Position numbers and translations under genes: made by a program. From NCBI RefSeq assembly GCF_038024065.1, contig NZ_CP150667.1:4285501-4349500 (forward strand): a stretch of DNA of 64,000 nt, given 5' to 3'. Every line of letters begins with the position of its first letter. The stretch's first letter is position 1. The notes beneath the pieces are model-generated. The model was not told the origin of the DNA, did not search any database, and saw only the letters and a program-made list of their open reading frames with translations. Of the stretch, positions 18,582-29,375 are shown piece by piece. Source of the stretch: Polaribacter sejongensis (lineage in GTDB: Bacteria > Bacteroidota > Bacteroidia > Flavobacteriales > Flavobacteriaceae).

Positions 18582-21500
18582 CTAATTTTTTTTAGATATA
18601 TTTAGAACCGCATATAACTTATGTGTATCATTATTGTTGATAACAAGCAGTAGTTTACCTTTCTTAGAATTAAGAATTAACATATTTCTTACATCTTTAT
18701 CAGCAAATAAACCAGTGGTAACATTAGACACGTATTTATAAAACCCTTTTTTATCACCTAGTAATAGAACACCTGTTCCTGCATCTGCTCTGGTAGTTTC
18801 TACTTCAGACATGTAATTATTTCCTGCTAGAATTAAGTCATTAATATTATCATCATTTATATCTTCAGAAATAATACTATTTATAAGTGATTTTTGAACA
18901 TGATTAGAAAATGGTTCAAATTTAAATGTACCTTTTCCATCATTTTTAAAAATACCTGATTTAAACTGATTTACCTCGTAGTGCAAAGCGCTTTTAATTC
19001 GCGAGCCTAAAATACCTTCTAAATCACTATTGGCAAATTCATTGTAAGATTTTATTTTATTTTTTAAATGTGGTAATTGTTGTGCAGTACAACCTTTTCC
19101 TCTAACGGGAACTTGTTTGTTATTATAGTATTTTGCTAAAAAAATATCTTGAACACCGTTAAAATCAAAATCGTTTGTATAAATATGAAATGGTTTTTCT
19201 TTGGATGCATGAAACTTATAGTTTGTACCTAAATTTCCTGCAATAATGTCTTTATCTCCATCATTATCAACATCAGAAACTAAAATCTTATTCCACCAAC
19301 CTTTGGCATCTTTTAATGCTAGATACTCGTTGCTTTTTATAAGTTTACCATTTTTGTTGATGAAAACTTCAATACCCATCCATTCTCCAGTAACAATTAA
19401 GTCCACTTGATTATCATTATTTATATCTGTCCAAACGGCATCTGTAACCATGCCTATAAATTCTAAATCTGGAGCAAGACTAGGTGTTGCAATAGTAAAT
19501 TTACCACCATTATTTACCAAAAGAAAACTTTTTGGAGCAAACGGATATTTTTCAGGGATTACTCTTCCGCCAACAAAAAGATCTTGGTCTCCATCATTGT
19601 CATAATCATTAGCGACAACAATAGAACCTGCGGAAACCATTTCTGGTAGGGCGGTAGTAGATTTACTAAATTTCCCTTTTCCGTTGTTGATGTACAATCT
19701 ATCTAATAACATTTTTGGTAAACGACCAAATTCATAGCTACCACTTACCACATATAAATCTTGGTCTCCATCCCCGTCTGCATCAAAAAATGTAGCACCA
19801 ACATCTTCTTGGTTTCGATCTCTAATAAAATCTGGAATATTAGTAGTTTTAAAGCTCCCGTTTGGGGTACTTAATAATAATTTACCAGCTTGTTTTCTTC
19901 CTCCTCCAATATAGACATCATCAAAACCATCATTATTAATATCAGCTTTAGCTACCGCAGGACCTGTTTGAGATAATTTATGCGGTAATAATACTTGCTT
20001 GTGGTAATCATTAAAATAAGGATCGTTATGTGTATACTTAAATTGTTCCTCGGAAAATAGTGTAGAAAGCCTTGTTTTTTTTGATTTAGGAATGTCTGTA
20101 GCGTTAGAATATTCTAAAACAATAGCTGTGTTTATAGCAGGGGTCTGTATTTTTTGACGTTTACCATCTTGCCAAACTACTTCTGCTTTTAAAACTTTAG
20201 CATCTTTATGTATTCCAAAATGTAATTTATTGGAAACGGCAGATAAAAAGCCACGTGTATTAATTAGTTGTCTAGTTTGTATAGCCCCATCATTCATATA
20301 TAAATTAACAATTGTACCCACTCCAAATTTATTATTACTTGGACCATTTAGAGAAAATTGTAAAAAGTTACCGTTTTCTATTTCACGAGCGTTATTTTTT
20401 AAGATAGTTGCAGGCTCATTAATATTATTTACAATTAAATCTAAATCACCATCATTATCTAAATCTGCATATGCAGCTCCATTAGAAAATGTTGGTTTTC
20501 CACTATTCCATTCATCCGAAGTATTTTTAAAGGTTAGGTCGCTGTTATTCTTGAAGAAATAGTTAGTTAGTTTTTGTTGAGGTAGCATTTTAGCATATTC
20601 AAAGAAATCTTCTTTGGTTGGTTTTCGTCCTTTTGCCCGTAAAGTAGCTAAAATTTTATTGTTAGAATCTCTATCAATTACATCTCTAAAAACGCCATTT
20701 GTTACAAAAATATCATTGTGCCCGTCTAAATCGAAATCTGCGGATAATAAAGACCAACTCCAATCGGTATCTCCAATTCCTGCCATTTTGCTGATTTCAC
20801 TAAACGTTCCATTGCCATTATTAACTTGTAACATATTGTGCATGTATTGGTAATGATATCCTGACTTTGTCATAGATTCAAAATTTTCAATAGAGGTCAT
20901 ACCCATTGTGGTTTTAGAACGAATATAATCTTCCGGATTCATGTCTAATGTCATTAAATCTAAAAGACCATCATTATTAATATCCGCTACATCTCCGCCC
21001 ATGGTATTAAAAGCCATGTGCTTCATTACTTTGTCTCTGCCTTCAGAAAAAGTACTGTTTCCATTGTTTAGATATACGTAATCTGGTATGTTAAAATCGT
21101 TATTAACATAAATATCTAAAAAACCATCATTATTTAAATCGGCAACTTGCGGATTTAAACCAAACCCGGTTTCTGGTAAGATTCCAGATTTTATAGAAAC
21201 ATCAGTAAAATGACCAGTACCATCATTATTATATAAACGATCGCTACCTTTTAGGGTGATGGTTTTTGGATCTTTTTGTAAAGCTAAAAGATCTATAATA
21301 TCTGTTTGACTTCTATTAATAATATCTCCTGCATTAGAAACAAAAACATCTAAATCGTTGTCATTATCATAATCAAAAAAGATGGCATTTATGGTTCTGT
21401 TTTCATCGTCTAAACCCAATTCTTTTGCTTTTTTCTGTAAATGTTAAATCGCCATTATTAATATATAACATGTTTGCAAATTGATGATTTTCATCAATCC

Positions 21501-21954
21501 AACCACCTCTAGATAGATAGATGTCTAGATAGCCGTCATTATTAACATCTGCTATAGTTACACCAGTATCAAAGCCTGGTCTTTTAATAATTCCGGCTTT
21601 TTTAGAAATATCTTCAAATTTAAAATTGCCTTTATTTATATATAATTTATTGTCTGACGTATTTGAAGAAAAGAAAATATCGACCAATCCGTCGTTATTA
21701 AAATCTGCTGTAGCAACACCAGCACCTATATACATGTAATTGTATTGAAAATAATTAGCATCTGGACTTTCTATTAATGAATTTTGAAAATCGACTCCAG
21801 AATCTTTAGGTAAAACGGTAATGAAGAGTTTTTTTACGTCTACTTTTATAATGGTCTTTTTTATTTTTTTATCACAAGAAAAAAGAGAAATCAATATTAA
21901 AAAAAAGATTGATTTAACAAAAAATGCTGTATTTATTATAGTTAAGTTTGACAT
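18582..21954 (-). pseudogene. VCBS/ASPIC-UnbV repeat lipoprotein of the susCD operon, split by a frameshift
   Basis: Two adjoining frames form one gene. Residues 1-183 (21954-21403) carry the lipobox (ISLFSCDKK) and the first FG-GAP/VCBS blades. The remaining 945 residues continue from 21419 with further D-x-N-x-D-G calcium-type repeats (ADLNNDGFLD, ADFDLDGHND) and an ASPIC/UnbV domain (RQLINTRGFLSAVSN). One extra base in a run of six T at 21429-21434 (plus strand) explains the break: removing it joins TEKAKELG to LDDENR. The intact protein would be about 1,120 residues. It could be a true mutation, slippage-corrected expression or a sequencing error. Such surface propellers often follow susCD in flavobacteria. 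Glycan binding is a guess. Confidence 0.82.
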
Positions 21955-21973
21955 GTTTTTTTATAAGAATTAT

Positions 21974-22018
21974 AAGTAAAAAACGGTAAGACATATAAAA
22001 TATCCTACCGTTTTACTT
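21974..22018 (-). terminator. Hairpin between susD and the VCBS gene
   Basis: AAGTAAAAAACGGTA pairs with TACCGTTTTACTT (two-base bulge) around an AT-rich loop. It lies in the 83-base gap after susD. It may terminate or attenuate the message, so that susC-susD are made in excess over the VCBS protein. Confidence 0.6.
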
Positions 22019-22037
22019 AAAATTAAATATTTAAAAA

Positions 22038-23567
22038 TTAATTACCCAAATTAGGGTTGTTATTTAATGCTTCTGCAGGAATAGGAGAAAAATAATTATC
22101 AGTACTTAAACTACCAGCGATTTGATTATGTTCTGCAATTGTGCCTGAAGGAGTTCTATTACCTAGTACTTCTTGAACACGTTCTAATCGCATTAAATCA
22201 TACCATCTTAAATATTCTCCTGCAAACTCCCATTTACGTTCTGTAAACGCTAATTCAGCTAAATCGCCACTAGATAGATCTACGGTAGCATCTGGTGTAG
22301 CAAATGGTAAACCAGATGCTCTACGACGTATTTTATTTAATGCTTCCCAAGAATCTGCAGTTACAGCACCTGATCTAGCAGAAGCTTCTGCATAGATTAA
22401 TAAAACTTCTGCATAACGCATAAAGAAGTCGTTTCTATTGGTAATAAATGAGTTTGGTAAATCTCCTTTTGGACCTGCTATTTTTTTAAAAATAGGACTT
22501 TTTTGATCTTTAGCAGAACTAAAGTTTCTCCAATCTAAATCCATTCTATATGTAGCTTCTTTTCTAGGTCCTGTAGGGAAATCTTCATAAAATTTAATTT
22601 CACCAAATGTTTCACTCCATCCACCTGCACTATCATTTAAACCTACAATTCCATATTTCCAATTTGCAATTCTATCATCACCGCAAGAGTTACAATAAGT
22701 AAGTGTAAAAACAGATTCATTATTAAATCTGCCTGCAACTGTCCATAAGTTTTCTAGGTCATCTACCAATCCAAATTTATATGTACTAGCATTATCTATA
22801 ACTGTTTTAGCAATATTAGCTGCATCTGTATATTTACTGTTGTCTTTTAAAGGGAAACCAGCCCAATCCATATATAAACGAGCTAAAATACTTTTAGCAG
22901 AACCCTTATTAGGTCTAGAAGCACCTTCTTTTAAACTTGGATAAACATTAGGTAATCTTTTTTCTGCTTCTAATAAATCTGCTTCTATTTGTTGAAATAC
23001 TTCTAATTGTGTTGCTCTAGAAATATTTGGATCAGGAATTGTAGTTAGTGGTAGAGGAATTCTACCATGAACTCTAGCTAACTGGTAGAACATAATACCT
23101 CTTATAAAGTGAGTTTCGCCAATATATCTATTTAATAAATCTTGATCTACTGCTAAATTTTCTAAACCTTTAGACCTGTCTAAAACTGAATTTGTAGTGT
23201 TAATTACATCTAAAATTGCATTCCAGTTAGATAATAGTCTACTATTTGATGCTTGTACATTTCTTTGGTCAAACTCTCTAAAATCGGCTTTATTACCAGA
23301 AGCCCAGGTTGTCATATCATCACCCGCCCAAGCAGGAGCATAAAAAGTAGTCCATCTAGATGCATTTACTATTTTACTGTAAATACCAGATATTCCTTTG
23401 TCCATTTCATCTAAATTAGAAAATACTTCTGGAGGTAAATTAAATTCTAAAGGATCTGGATCTAATTCTGCACAGCTTTGAAAATTTAAGGTAGTAAAAA
23501 CAACTATAAAAATTACTAATAACTTAGCGGTTTTATTATATTTTGTACTTATTTTTATTTTGTTCAT
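22038..23567 (-). CDS. susD: SusD/RagB-family outer-membrane glycan-binding lipoprotein
   Basis: 509 residues. The lipobox (TTLNFQSCAELDP) marks a surface lipoprotein. The TPR-containing SusD-like N-terminal region (GISGIYSKIVNASRW) and the RagB/SusD C-terminal motif (FFMRYAEVLLIYAEA ... LAFTERKWEFAGEYLRWYDLMRLERV) are clear. It forms the lid of the SusC pore and captures oligosaccharides. It lies 16 bases after susC. By context the ligand should be an agar or porphyran oligosaccharide. The symbol denotes the family, not starch specificity. Confidence 0.95.
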   Translation of the reverse strand: MNKIKISTKYNKTAKLLVIFIVVFTTLNFQSCAELDPDPLEFNLPPEVFSNLDEMDKGISGIYSKIVNASRWTTFYAPAWAGDDMTTWASGNKADFREFDQRNVQASNSRLLSNWNAILDVINTTNSVLDRSKGLENLAVDQDLLNRYIGETHFIRGIMFYQLARVHGRIPLPLTTIPDPNISRATQLEVFQQIEADLLEAEKRLPNVYPSLKEGASRPNKGSAKSILARLYMDWAGFPLKDNSKYTDAANIAKTVIDNASTYKFGLVDDLENLWTVAGRFNNESVFTLTYCNSCGDDRIANWKYGIVGLNDSAGGWSETFGEIKFYEDFPTGPRKEATYRMDLDWRNFSSAKDQKSPIFKKIAGPKGDLPNSFITNRNDFFMRYAEVLLIYAEASARSGAVTADSWEALNKIRRRASGLPFATPDATVDLSSGDLAELAFTERKWEFAGEYLRWYDLMRLERVQEVLGNRTPSGTIAEHNQIAGSLSTDNYFSPIPAEALNNNPNLGN

Positions 23568-23583
23568 TTTTTTTTTTTTTAGA

Positions 23584-26500
23584 TTAAAACTCTAATTTTA
23601 GCCCTAACGTAAATGTTCTTGGGTTTGGATATGCACCTTGATCTAATCCGGCACCACCATCTACAGGCGCAGAAATTCCAGGGTCAGATGTTATTGGGGT
23701 AGAAGATACTTCTGGATCATATCCAGAATAATTAGTTATAAGGAATACGTTTTGCCCACTTGCATAAACTTCTAGTTTACTAACACCTTTTATTAAGTTT
23801 TTTAGATTGTAACCTAACTTAACATTACTTAATCTAATGAAACTACCATCTTCAATCCACCTAGATGAATTTAAAAGGTTGCTAGCACCATTTCTAGGAA
23901 TTTCCGTTTCGTTAGCAGCTGTCCAAGTATTGTATCTAGAAGGGGATAGATTATCTCTAAAAGCAGCAGCTCCTCCGTTTAATGCTGCAGAAACAAAATT
24001 ATAAACATCAAATCCGGTAGCACCAGTAATAAAGATATTAAAATTCCAATCTTTATACGTAAAACTATTATTAAAGCCCCAAGAAGTTGTTGGTAAACCA
24101 TTACCAATAGGACCTAAAACGAATTCTCCGTTTTCATCTCTTAAATATTTTGGATCACCAGGAACACGATCAAAAGTAGCGGCTAATGCTGTTTCATTTG
24201 TTTTCCAAGTTCCTAAAAAAGTATATCCGTTAAATGTACCTATTGGTTCTCCCACCTTTATAACATCTACTCTAGCTTGTGAACCTCCAATTACTAAGTT
24301 ATTACCAGGGATTTGATTTAAATCTCCATTTAGTGCTATAACTTTATTTTTTAAGAGAGAAACATTAAGTGAGGTATTCCAATTAAAGTTATCATTTCTA
24401 ATAATATCACCAGAAAGAGAAATGTCTAAACCTTTATTTTCTACCTCACCAACATTTTCATATTTTCGATATAAAGTACCTGTAACAGTTGTTTGTAATA
24501 AAAGATCTTTAGTTGTTTTTTTATAATAATCTAAAGACCCCGTAAAACGTCCTTGAAGAATACCAAAATCTACACCTGCATTAATTTGAGTTGTGGTTTC
24601 CCAAGTTAAATCTGGGTTTCCTATTTGAATTAACGTTTGCCCGGTCTGAGCTGTATTACCATCAAAAGAATACAAACCAGAATCATTCGTAATAGAAGAA
24701 GAGGCAAGTGCATTAATGTTTTCATTACCAACTTGTCCCCATCCTGCTCTTAATTTTAAATTAGATAAAAATTCTCCATCTTCAATAAATTTTAATTTAT
24801 TTAAGCTATAAGCAGCAGCAAGAGAAGGGAAATAACCTGTTCTATTTCCTTTTAGAAATTTAGAAGATTCATCTACTCTTAAAGAACCTGTAAGGTATAT
24901 TGTGTTATCAAAATTATAATTAACACGTCCTAAATAAGATTGAATAGAAGTTCTAGCACCTCCATTGGTGAAAAATTCGTTATTACTATTGTCTCCATGG
25001 TAAAAACTAGGAACATTAACATCAAATGCACTATAAGCATTGGTTTTAGAAACAGCACCCTGAAATTCATAGACTCCTGTTATATCTAAATTGTGTTTAT
25101 TAAAAGATTTTTTCCAATTTAGAATGTTACTAATTTGATGCGTAGTCTGTTTATAATTATTATAATATAAAATATTAAAACTAGATCCAACACCCTGTGC
25201 AGGGTCTTTTTCCCATCTAAAAGATTCTGTATTTCCATTATATCTTGTTGCATTTGTTATTAATGTGTAGGTAAAATTATCATTAATTTTATAATTTAGA
25301 TTTAAAGTTGCATTTAAACGATCTCCTATAACCTCATCTTTACTTTCCGTTAAATTATAGATTGGGTTATATCCATTATTTGCATTACTAGTTCTGTAAA
25401 TATAATTTCCGTTTGCATCTCTTACAGGAGAAGTAGGATCCCAGGTTAGTGCTTTTAGTAAAATACTACCATTAAAACGCGCAAAAGCATCTTGGTTGTT
25501 TAAAGTATATTCTCTACTTCCATAAACATTGAAACCAATATTTAACCTGTCATTTACTTCAATACCTAAATTAGCTCTAAAAGAACCTCTTTTATAATTG
25601 GTATTAATTTGTGTACCTTCTTGTGTTAAATAGTTACCAGAAACAAAATAATTTATTTTGTCTGAACGACCGCTCATAGATACTTGTGTATTGGATCCAA
25701 TACCCGTTTGTGATATTAAATCTTCGTAATCAATAGGGTTTGCATCTAAATTAGCAATTTGTTGAGTTGTAAAAGGAAGGTTGTTTTGATCGGATGCTTC
25801 ATTATTTAAAACTCTAGCAAATTGACCAGAATTTAACTTATCAATTTTCTTTGCAAAAGAAGACACGGATGCAAACTGACTTACAGTAAATTTAGTTTTA
25901 TCACTTTTTCCTTTTTTGGTAGTTACTAAAATAACTCCATTGGAACCTCTAGAGCCATATACAGCTAAAGCAGATGCATCTTTTAAGACTTCCATAGAAG
26001 AAATGTCATCTGGATTCAATGATTTTAAATCTCCTCCAAAAACACCATCTACAACTACTAGTGGGTTATTATTACCTGTAACAGAGTTAACCCCTCTTAC
26101 TCTTACTTTTATATCTGCCCCAGGTTGCCCGCCTCCAGATACAGTTATTCCAGAAGCCCTACCTTGTAATGCATTTTCAACACGAACAACGGGTGCGTCT
26201 TTAAAGGATTTAGCAGTTACTTGTGATACAGATCCTGTAATATCACTCTTTTTAGCAGTACCATAACCGATTACTACAATTTCTTCTAACTGGCTTGCAT
26301 CTTCAGCAAGAACAACATTAATTACTGTTTGTTCTTTTACTGTAATATTTTGTGCTGCATATCCTAAAAAAGAAAAGATAAGAATATCTTCGGTAGATGC
26401 TGAAAGGGTAAAATTACCATCAAAATCTGTTGTTGTACCCGTTGTTGTTCCTTTTTTAAGAATACTTACACCAGGAATAGGCATTTTGTTTTCATCACTA

Positions 26501-26610
26501 ACTGTTCCTGTGATGGTTTTTTGTGAATAGGAGTTTTGTGCACTCATTAATGTTAGTAATAACACTAACAAGAAACTCTTACTTATTAGTTTAGTAATTT
26601 GCTGTTTCAT
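23584..26610 (-). CDS. susC: SusC/RagA-family TonB-dependent oligosaccharide transporter
   Basis: 1,008 residues. The signal peptide (LVLLLTLMSAQNSYSQ) is followed by a carboxypeptidase-D-like domain (about 30-105), the TonB-box region (LEEIVVIGYGTAKK), the plug with the family motif VRVRGVNSVTGNNNPLVVVDG, and a 22-strand barrel that ends in RTFTLGLKLEF. No FecR-binding STN domain is seen. It imports oligosaccharides across the outer membrane using TonB energy. It leads a three-gene operon with susD and the VCBS gene. Its start is about 240 bases downstream of a triple operator repeat, so the 5' leader may be long. Confidence 0.95.
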   Translation of the reverse strand: MKQQITKLISKSFLLVLLLTLMSAQNSYSQKTITGTVSDENKMPIPGVSILKKGTTTGTTTDFDGNFTLSASTEDILIFSFLGYAAQNITVKEQTVINVVLAEDASQLEEIVVIGYGTAKKSDITGSVSQVTAKSFKDAPVVRVENALQGRASGITVSGGGQPGADIKVRVRGVNSVTGNNNPLVVVDGVFGGDLKSLNPDDISSMEVLKDASALAVYGSRGSNGVILVTTKKGKSDKTKFTVSQFASVSSFAKKIDKLNSGQFARVLNNEASDQNNLPFTTQQIANLDANPIDYEDLISQTGIGSNTQVSMSGRSDKINYFVSGNYLTQEGTQINTNYKRGSFRANLGIEVNDRLNIGFNVYGSREYTLNNQDAFARFNGSILLKALTWDPTSPVRDANGNYIYRTSNANNGYNPIYNLTESKDEVIGDRLNATLNLNYKINDNFTYTLITNATRYNGNTESFRWEKDPAQGVGSSFNILYYNNYKQTTHQISNILNWKKSFNKHNLDITGVYEFQGAVSKTNAYSAFDVNVPSFYHGDNSNNEFFTNGGARTSIQSYLGRVNYNFDNTIYLTGSLRVDESSKFLKGNRTGYFPSLAAAYSLNKLKFIEDGEFLSNLKLRAGWGQVGNENINALASSSITNDSGLYSFDGNTAQTGQTLIQIGNPDLTWETTTQINAGVDFGILQGRFTGSLDYYKKTTKDLLLQTTVTGTLYRKYENVGEVENKGLDISLSGDIIRNDNFNWNTSLNVSLLKNKVIALNGDLNQIPGNNLVIGGSQARVDVIKVGEPIGTFNGYTFLGTWKTNETALAATFDRVPGDPKYLRDENGEFVLGPIGNGLPTTSWGFNNSFTYKDWNFNIFITGATGFDVYNFVSAALNGGAAAFRDNLSPSRYNTWTAANETEIPRNGASNLLNSSRWIEDGSFIRLSNVKLGYNLKNLIKGVSKLEVYASGQNVFLITNYSGYDPEVSSTPITSDPGISAPVDGGAGLDQGAYPNPRTFTLGLKLEF

Positions 26611-26848
26611 ATACTAATTTAATTATTGTTAATTGTTAATTAATTGTTTCTATTGATTTTAGGTTTATAAAATCTAAGAAGTTCTGCTATTGTTTACTTT
26701 TAATCGGTTTAAAAGTAAATGTTAAAGAATTACGGAGTAATTGGTAACATTACCTTTTCATTATTTTATTCTGCCATATGATTAATTTGAATTTAAAATT
26801 TGGTTAATACAAAGTTGTTTTTTATTAAAATAAAAACAGTAAAATTGA

Positions 26849-26880
26849 ACTTGACATAAACTTGACATAAACTTGTTATT
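26849..26880 (-). promoter_or_regulatory. Triple shared operator repeat upstream of susC
   Basis: ACTTGACATAA (26849-26859), ACTTGACATAA (26860-26870) and ACTTGTTATT (26871-26880) form three units with an exact 11-bp step, read on the plus strand. Relative to the minus-strand susC this is the same orientation as at the other sites. The rest of 26611-27010 holds no gene that I can see. Confidence 0.7.
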
Positions 26881-27010
26881 GTTTAGTGTTGATTTTAACT
26901 ATTTGAAATTAAGTGTTTTAATATTTATCTATGTTAGTTTAAATAGATTTTATATTTTGATTAGGTATTTTTTTATTTCAAAATTTATTAAAATGTTTTC
27001 CTAACGCATC

Positions 27011-27525
27011 CTAATCTTTATTAGCAATCATTTCTGGGGCAAAAAGGAAACCTCCCATTCCAAAAGCTTTAGCTCCTGCATTTTTGTATGCTTCCATATT
27101 TTCTAAAAGATGCCTCTTGTTGGCAGAAGGAAAAACCTTTACCATTTTAGCACCTAATTTATGAGCAGTAAACATTTCTGTAGGTGAAGATGCACCAGGA
27201 AAAACAGAATTTTTTTTACACAGAATTTAATTACTTTTTTATCTACTATTGGTGTTGCAATAAAATTTGCACCAGATTTTAAAACTTTTTTTGCATCTTT
27301 AATAGACAAAATTGTTCCGCAATCAATATTTAATTTTCCGTCAAATTCTTTTACGAATACTTCAATAAGATCAAAAACATTAGGTTATTTCTAGTAACCT
27401 TTAAGCTAGTAAACCCTTGTTTTTGATATGTTCTTGCAATATTTAAGGTTGTTTCCTTATCATATCTTCTTAGAACTCCAATTACAGTTGTTTTCTTAAA
27501 TAATTTTTCTAAAAAATGGTTTCAT
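27011..27525 (-). pseudogene. Remnant of a KDPG/KDPGal aldolase
   Basis: Read on the minus strand with frame corrections, this gives MKPFLEKLFKK, TTVIGVLRR, an EFDGKLNIDCGTILS segment, SVFPGASSPTE and AKMVKVFPSANK. These are the order and motifs of 2-keto-3-deoxy-6-phospho(galacto)gluconate aldolase, including the Schiff-base lysine region. At least three frame breaks are needed: an extra base in the A-run at 27511-27516, one near 27380, and a lost base in the T-run near 27220. The start overlaps the end of the lactonase remnant (ATGAATATGAAACC), so both were once one operon. As it stands it cannot be translated in one piece. Repeated assembly error is the alternative. Confidence 0.75.
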
Positions 27526-27527
27526 AT

Positions 27528-28432
27528 TCATTTTAATTTTATTCTTAATATTAATTCATGACAAGAAACATATAGTTCAGATTCGTCATCATTAAAAGCA
27601 CAGTTAGATGTTAATTTATCTGTTTTTATAGTTCCTAAATGATTACCATTTTGATCAATTACAAAAACACCATCAGGACCTGTAAGAAATATAGTTCCGT
27701 CTTTTTTACAGCCATTCCATCGGGCAATTGTTTAGCAATACTTTTCTTTAAAGCTTCTCTCATGTCTAAAACAATGTTTTCATTACTTAGTGTTCCATCT
27801 TGAGAAAGGTTATAAGAAATAAACAATGCAGGCTCAGAATTGGCAATATATAATTTTGAATTATCTGGAGATAAACCTATTCCGTTTGGTGTTTTCCACT
27901 TAGAAGTTAACAAGGTTACTTTTCCTTTTATGTCTATTTTATAAACACCTTGATAATCGATTTCTTTTGTCCCTTTTTCTATTCCAAAATTAGGATCTGT
28001 AAAATAAATATTTCCTTTTTTATCAACTACCAAATCATTAGGAGCATTAAACCTTTTTCCTTCAAAATTATTGGCAATTACTTCGAAGTTAGACATCGGT
28101 TTTGTAAAACTCCCTTTATATCTAGCAATAACTCTGTCTCCTGTTTGACATAGAATTAAATAACCATTATTATCTAAAAATAATCCATTAGAACCTTGTA
28201 GTTTTTTTGTTTTACCAGTATACCCACTTGGTTTTAAAAAAGGTTTTGCACCTTCTTTTTCCGTCCATTTATAATTGGTATTTTCTGTAACATCAGAAAA
28301 TAATAAACAGTGTTCTTTAGGTACCCAAACAGGTCCTTCTGTCCAAATATAACCTTCAGAAATTATTTCTATTTTTGTTGATTTTGGAACGTGTTTGTAA
28401 AAGTCATCCGTTACTTTTTCTAAATATCCCAT
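27528..28432 (-). pseudogene. Broken SMP-30/gluconolactonase-like gene
   Basis: The frame from 28432 gives a good SMP-30/gluconolaconase/LRE-like propeller (EGPVWVPKEHCLLFSDV, FNAPNDLVVDKKGNIYFTDPNFG, PNGIGLSPDNSKLYIANS). It loses frame in the six-T run at 27702-27707. With one base restored, it continues DGTIFLTGPDGVFVIDQNGN to a stop at 27528. In-frame coding-like sequence also extends upstream of the first ATG (EKFNVYKLKNNPEKTPIKL) without any start or signal peptide, so the N-terminus is lost too. Intact relatives are exported lactonases that act on sugar lactones, which would suit sugar-acid metabolism here. Probably non-functional. Confidence 0.75.
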
Positions 28433-28575
28433 GGTTTTATAAGCTACCTTTTCTTCTAATTTAATGGGTGTTTTTTCAGGATTGTTCTTTAATTTATATA
28501 CGTTAAACTTTTCCTATTAAAAATAAATAACTACAAAAAAAAAAACAAAGTAAAGCGCTGTTTAGTAGTGGTTTA

Positions 28576-29070
28576 TTGTTAATGTTTAATGATATTACTG
28601 CAAAAGATGTAGGTGGTAAAATGGTTTCAATGAAAAAAATGTCACCAACACTTAGGCTAATAGAATTTATAAAATTACTTCATGAATTATCTTTAGAAAA
28701 ATATGAAGTACTAAGTTTAGGAGCACGTTTTAATGTGAATTCTTTGGTTTCAGATAGAATTAAAAATATTATCGATTTTGTGGATAAAAACTATCAAAAC
28801 AAAATTGATGCTGCGCAATTAGGTGATTTAGTTTTTATGACTCCAGTTTCTTTTTCTAAGTTTTTTAAAAAGACATTTAATAAAACGTTTACTGCCTATT
28901 TAAATGAATATAGAGTTAGTAAAGCTTGTGAATTATTAAAAGAATCTGAAACCTCGGTAGAACAAATAGCTTTTGAAACAGGTTATCCAAATCTTTCTTT
29001 TTTCCATAGAAAATTCAAGCTATTTACAAATAAAACGCCTGCTCAGTATAGAGCAACATTCTTCAAATAA
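28576..29070 (+). pseudogene. Truncated AraC-family regulator (DNA-binding half only)
   Basis: 164 residues. Two AraC HTH units are present (NKIDAAQLGDLVFMTPVSFSKFFKKTF and TSVEQIAFETGYPNLSFFHRKF), ending with the typical TPAQYRATF. The cupin sensor domain expected in the preceding 120-130 residues is missing. The first residues (MFNDITAKDVGGKMVSM) look like the middle of such a protein rather than a start. It faces away from the headless SMP-30 gene. The simplest reading is a deletion that removed both 5' ends and the promoter region between them. It could still make a short DNA-binding peptide. Confidence 0.7.
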
Positions 29071-29236
29071 TAAGATTATATTCTTTATAGTGTTCTAAAA
29101 ATAGCCACTTTTTTTATTTAGTATATATCATCTAATATATTTTTTATTTCGTTAGGATTCCTATTCTGAGATTAATTGAAAATTCTTTAAGCATTTTATA
29201 AAGTAGATGAATAATGCAAAATCATTTAAAATTAGA

Positions 29237-29257
29237 CTTGTCAAGTTTTTATCAAGA
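29237..29257 (+). promoter_or_regulatory. Shared operator motif upstream of the DUF6786-like gene
   Basis: TTGTCAAGT (29238-29246) is followed one 11-bp step later by ATCAAG (29251-29256), in the orientation of the gene at 29376. Apart from this, 29071-29375 shows no gene. Confidence 0.6.
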
Positions 29258-29375
29258 AGTAATACTGATGACCTATAATGATAATACATCGTTTTTAATT
29301 AAATTTAAACAAGATGATAAAAAAATAATGTGTACCTTTTTTGAGAGGGCAAAATAATACAACTAATTAAAAAAG

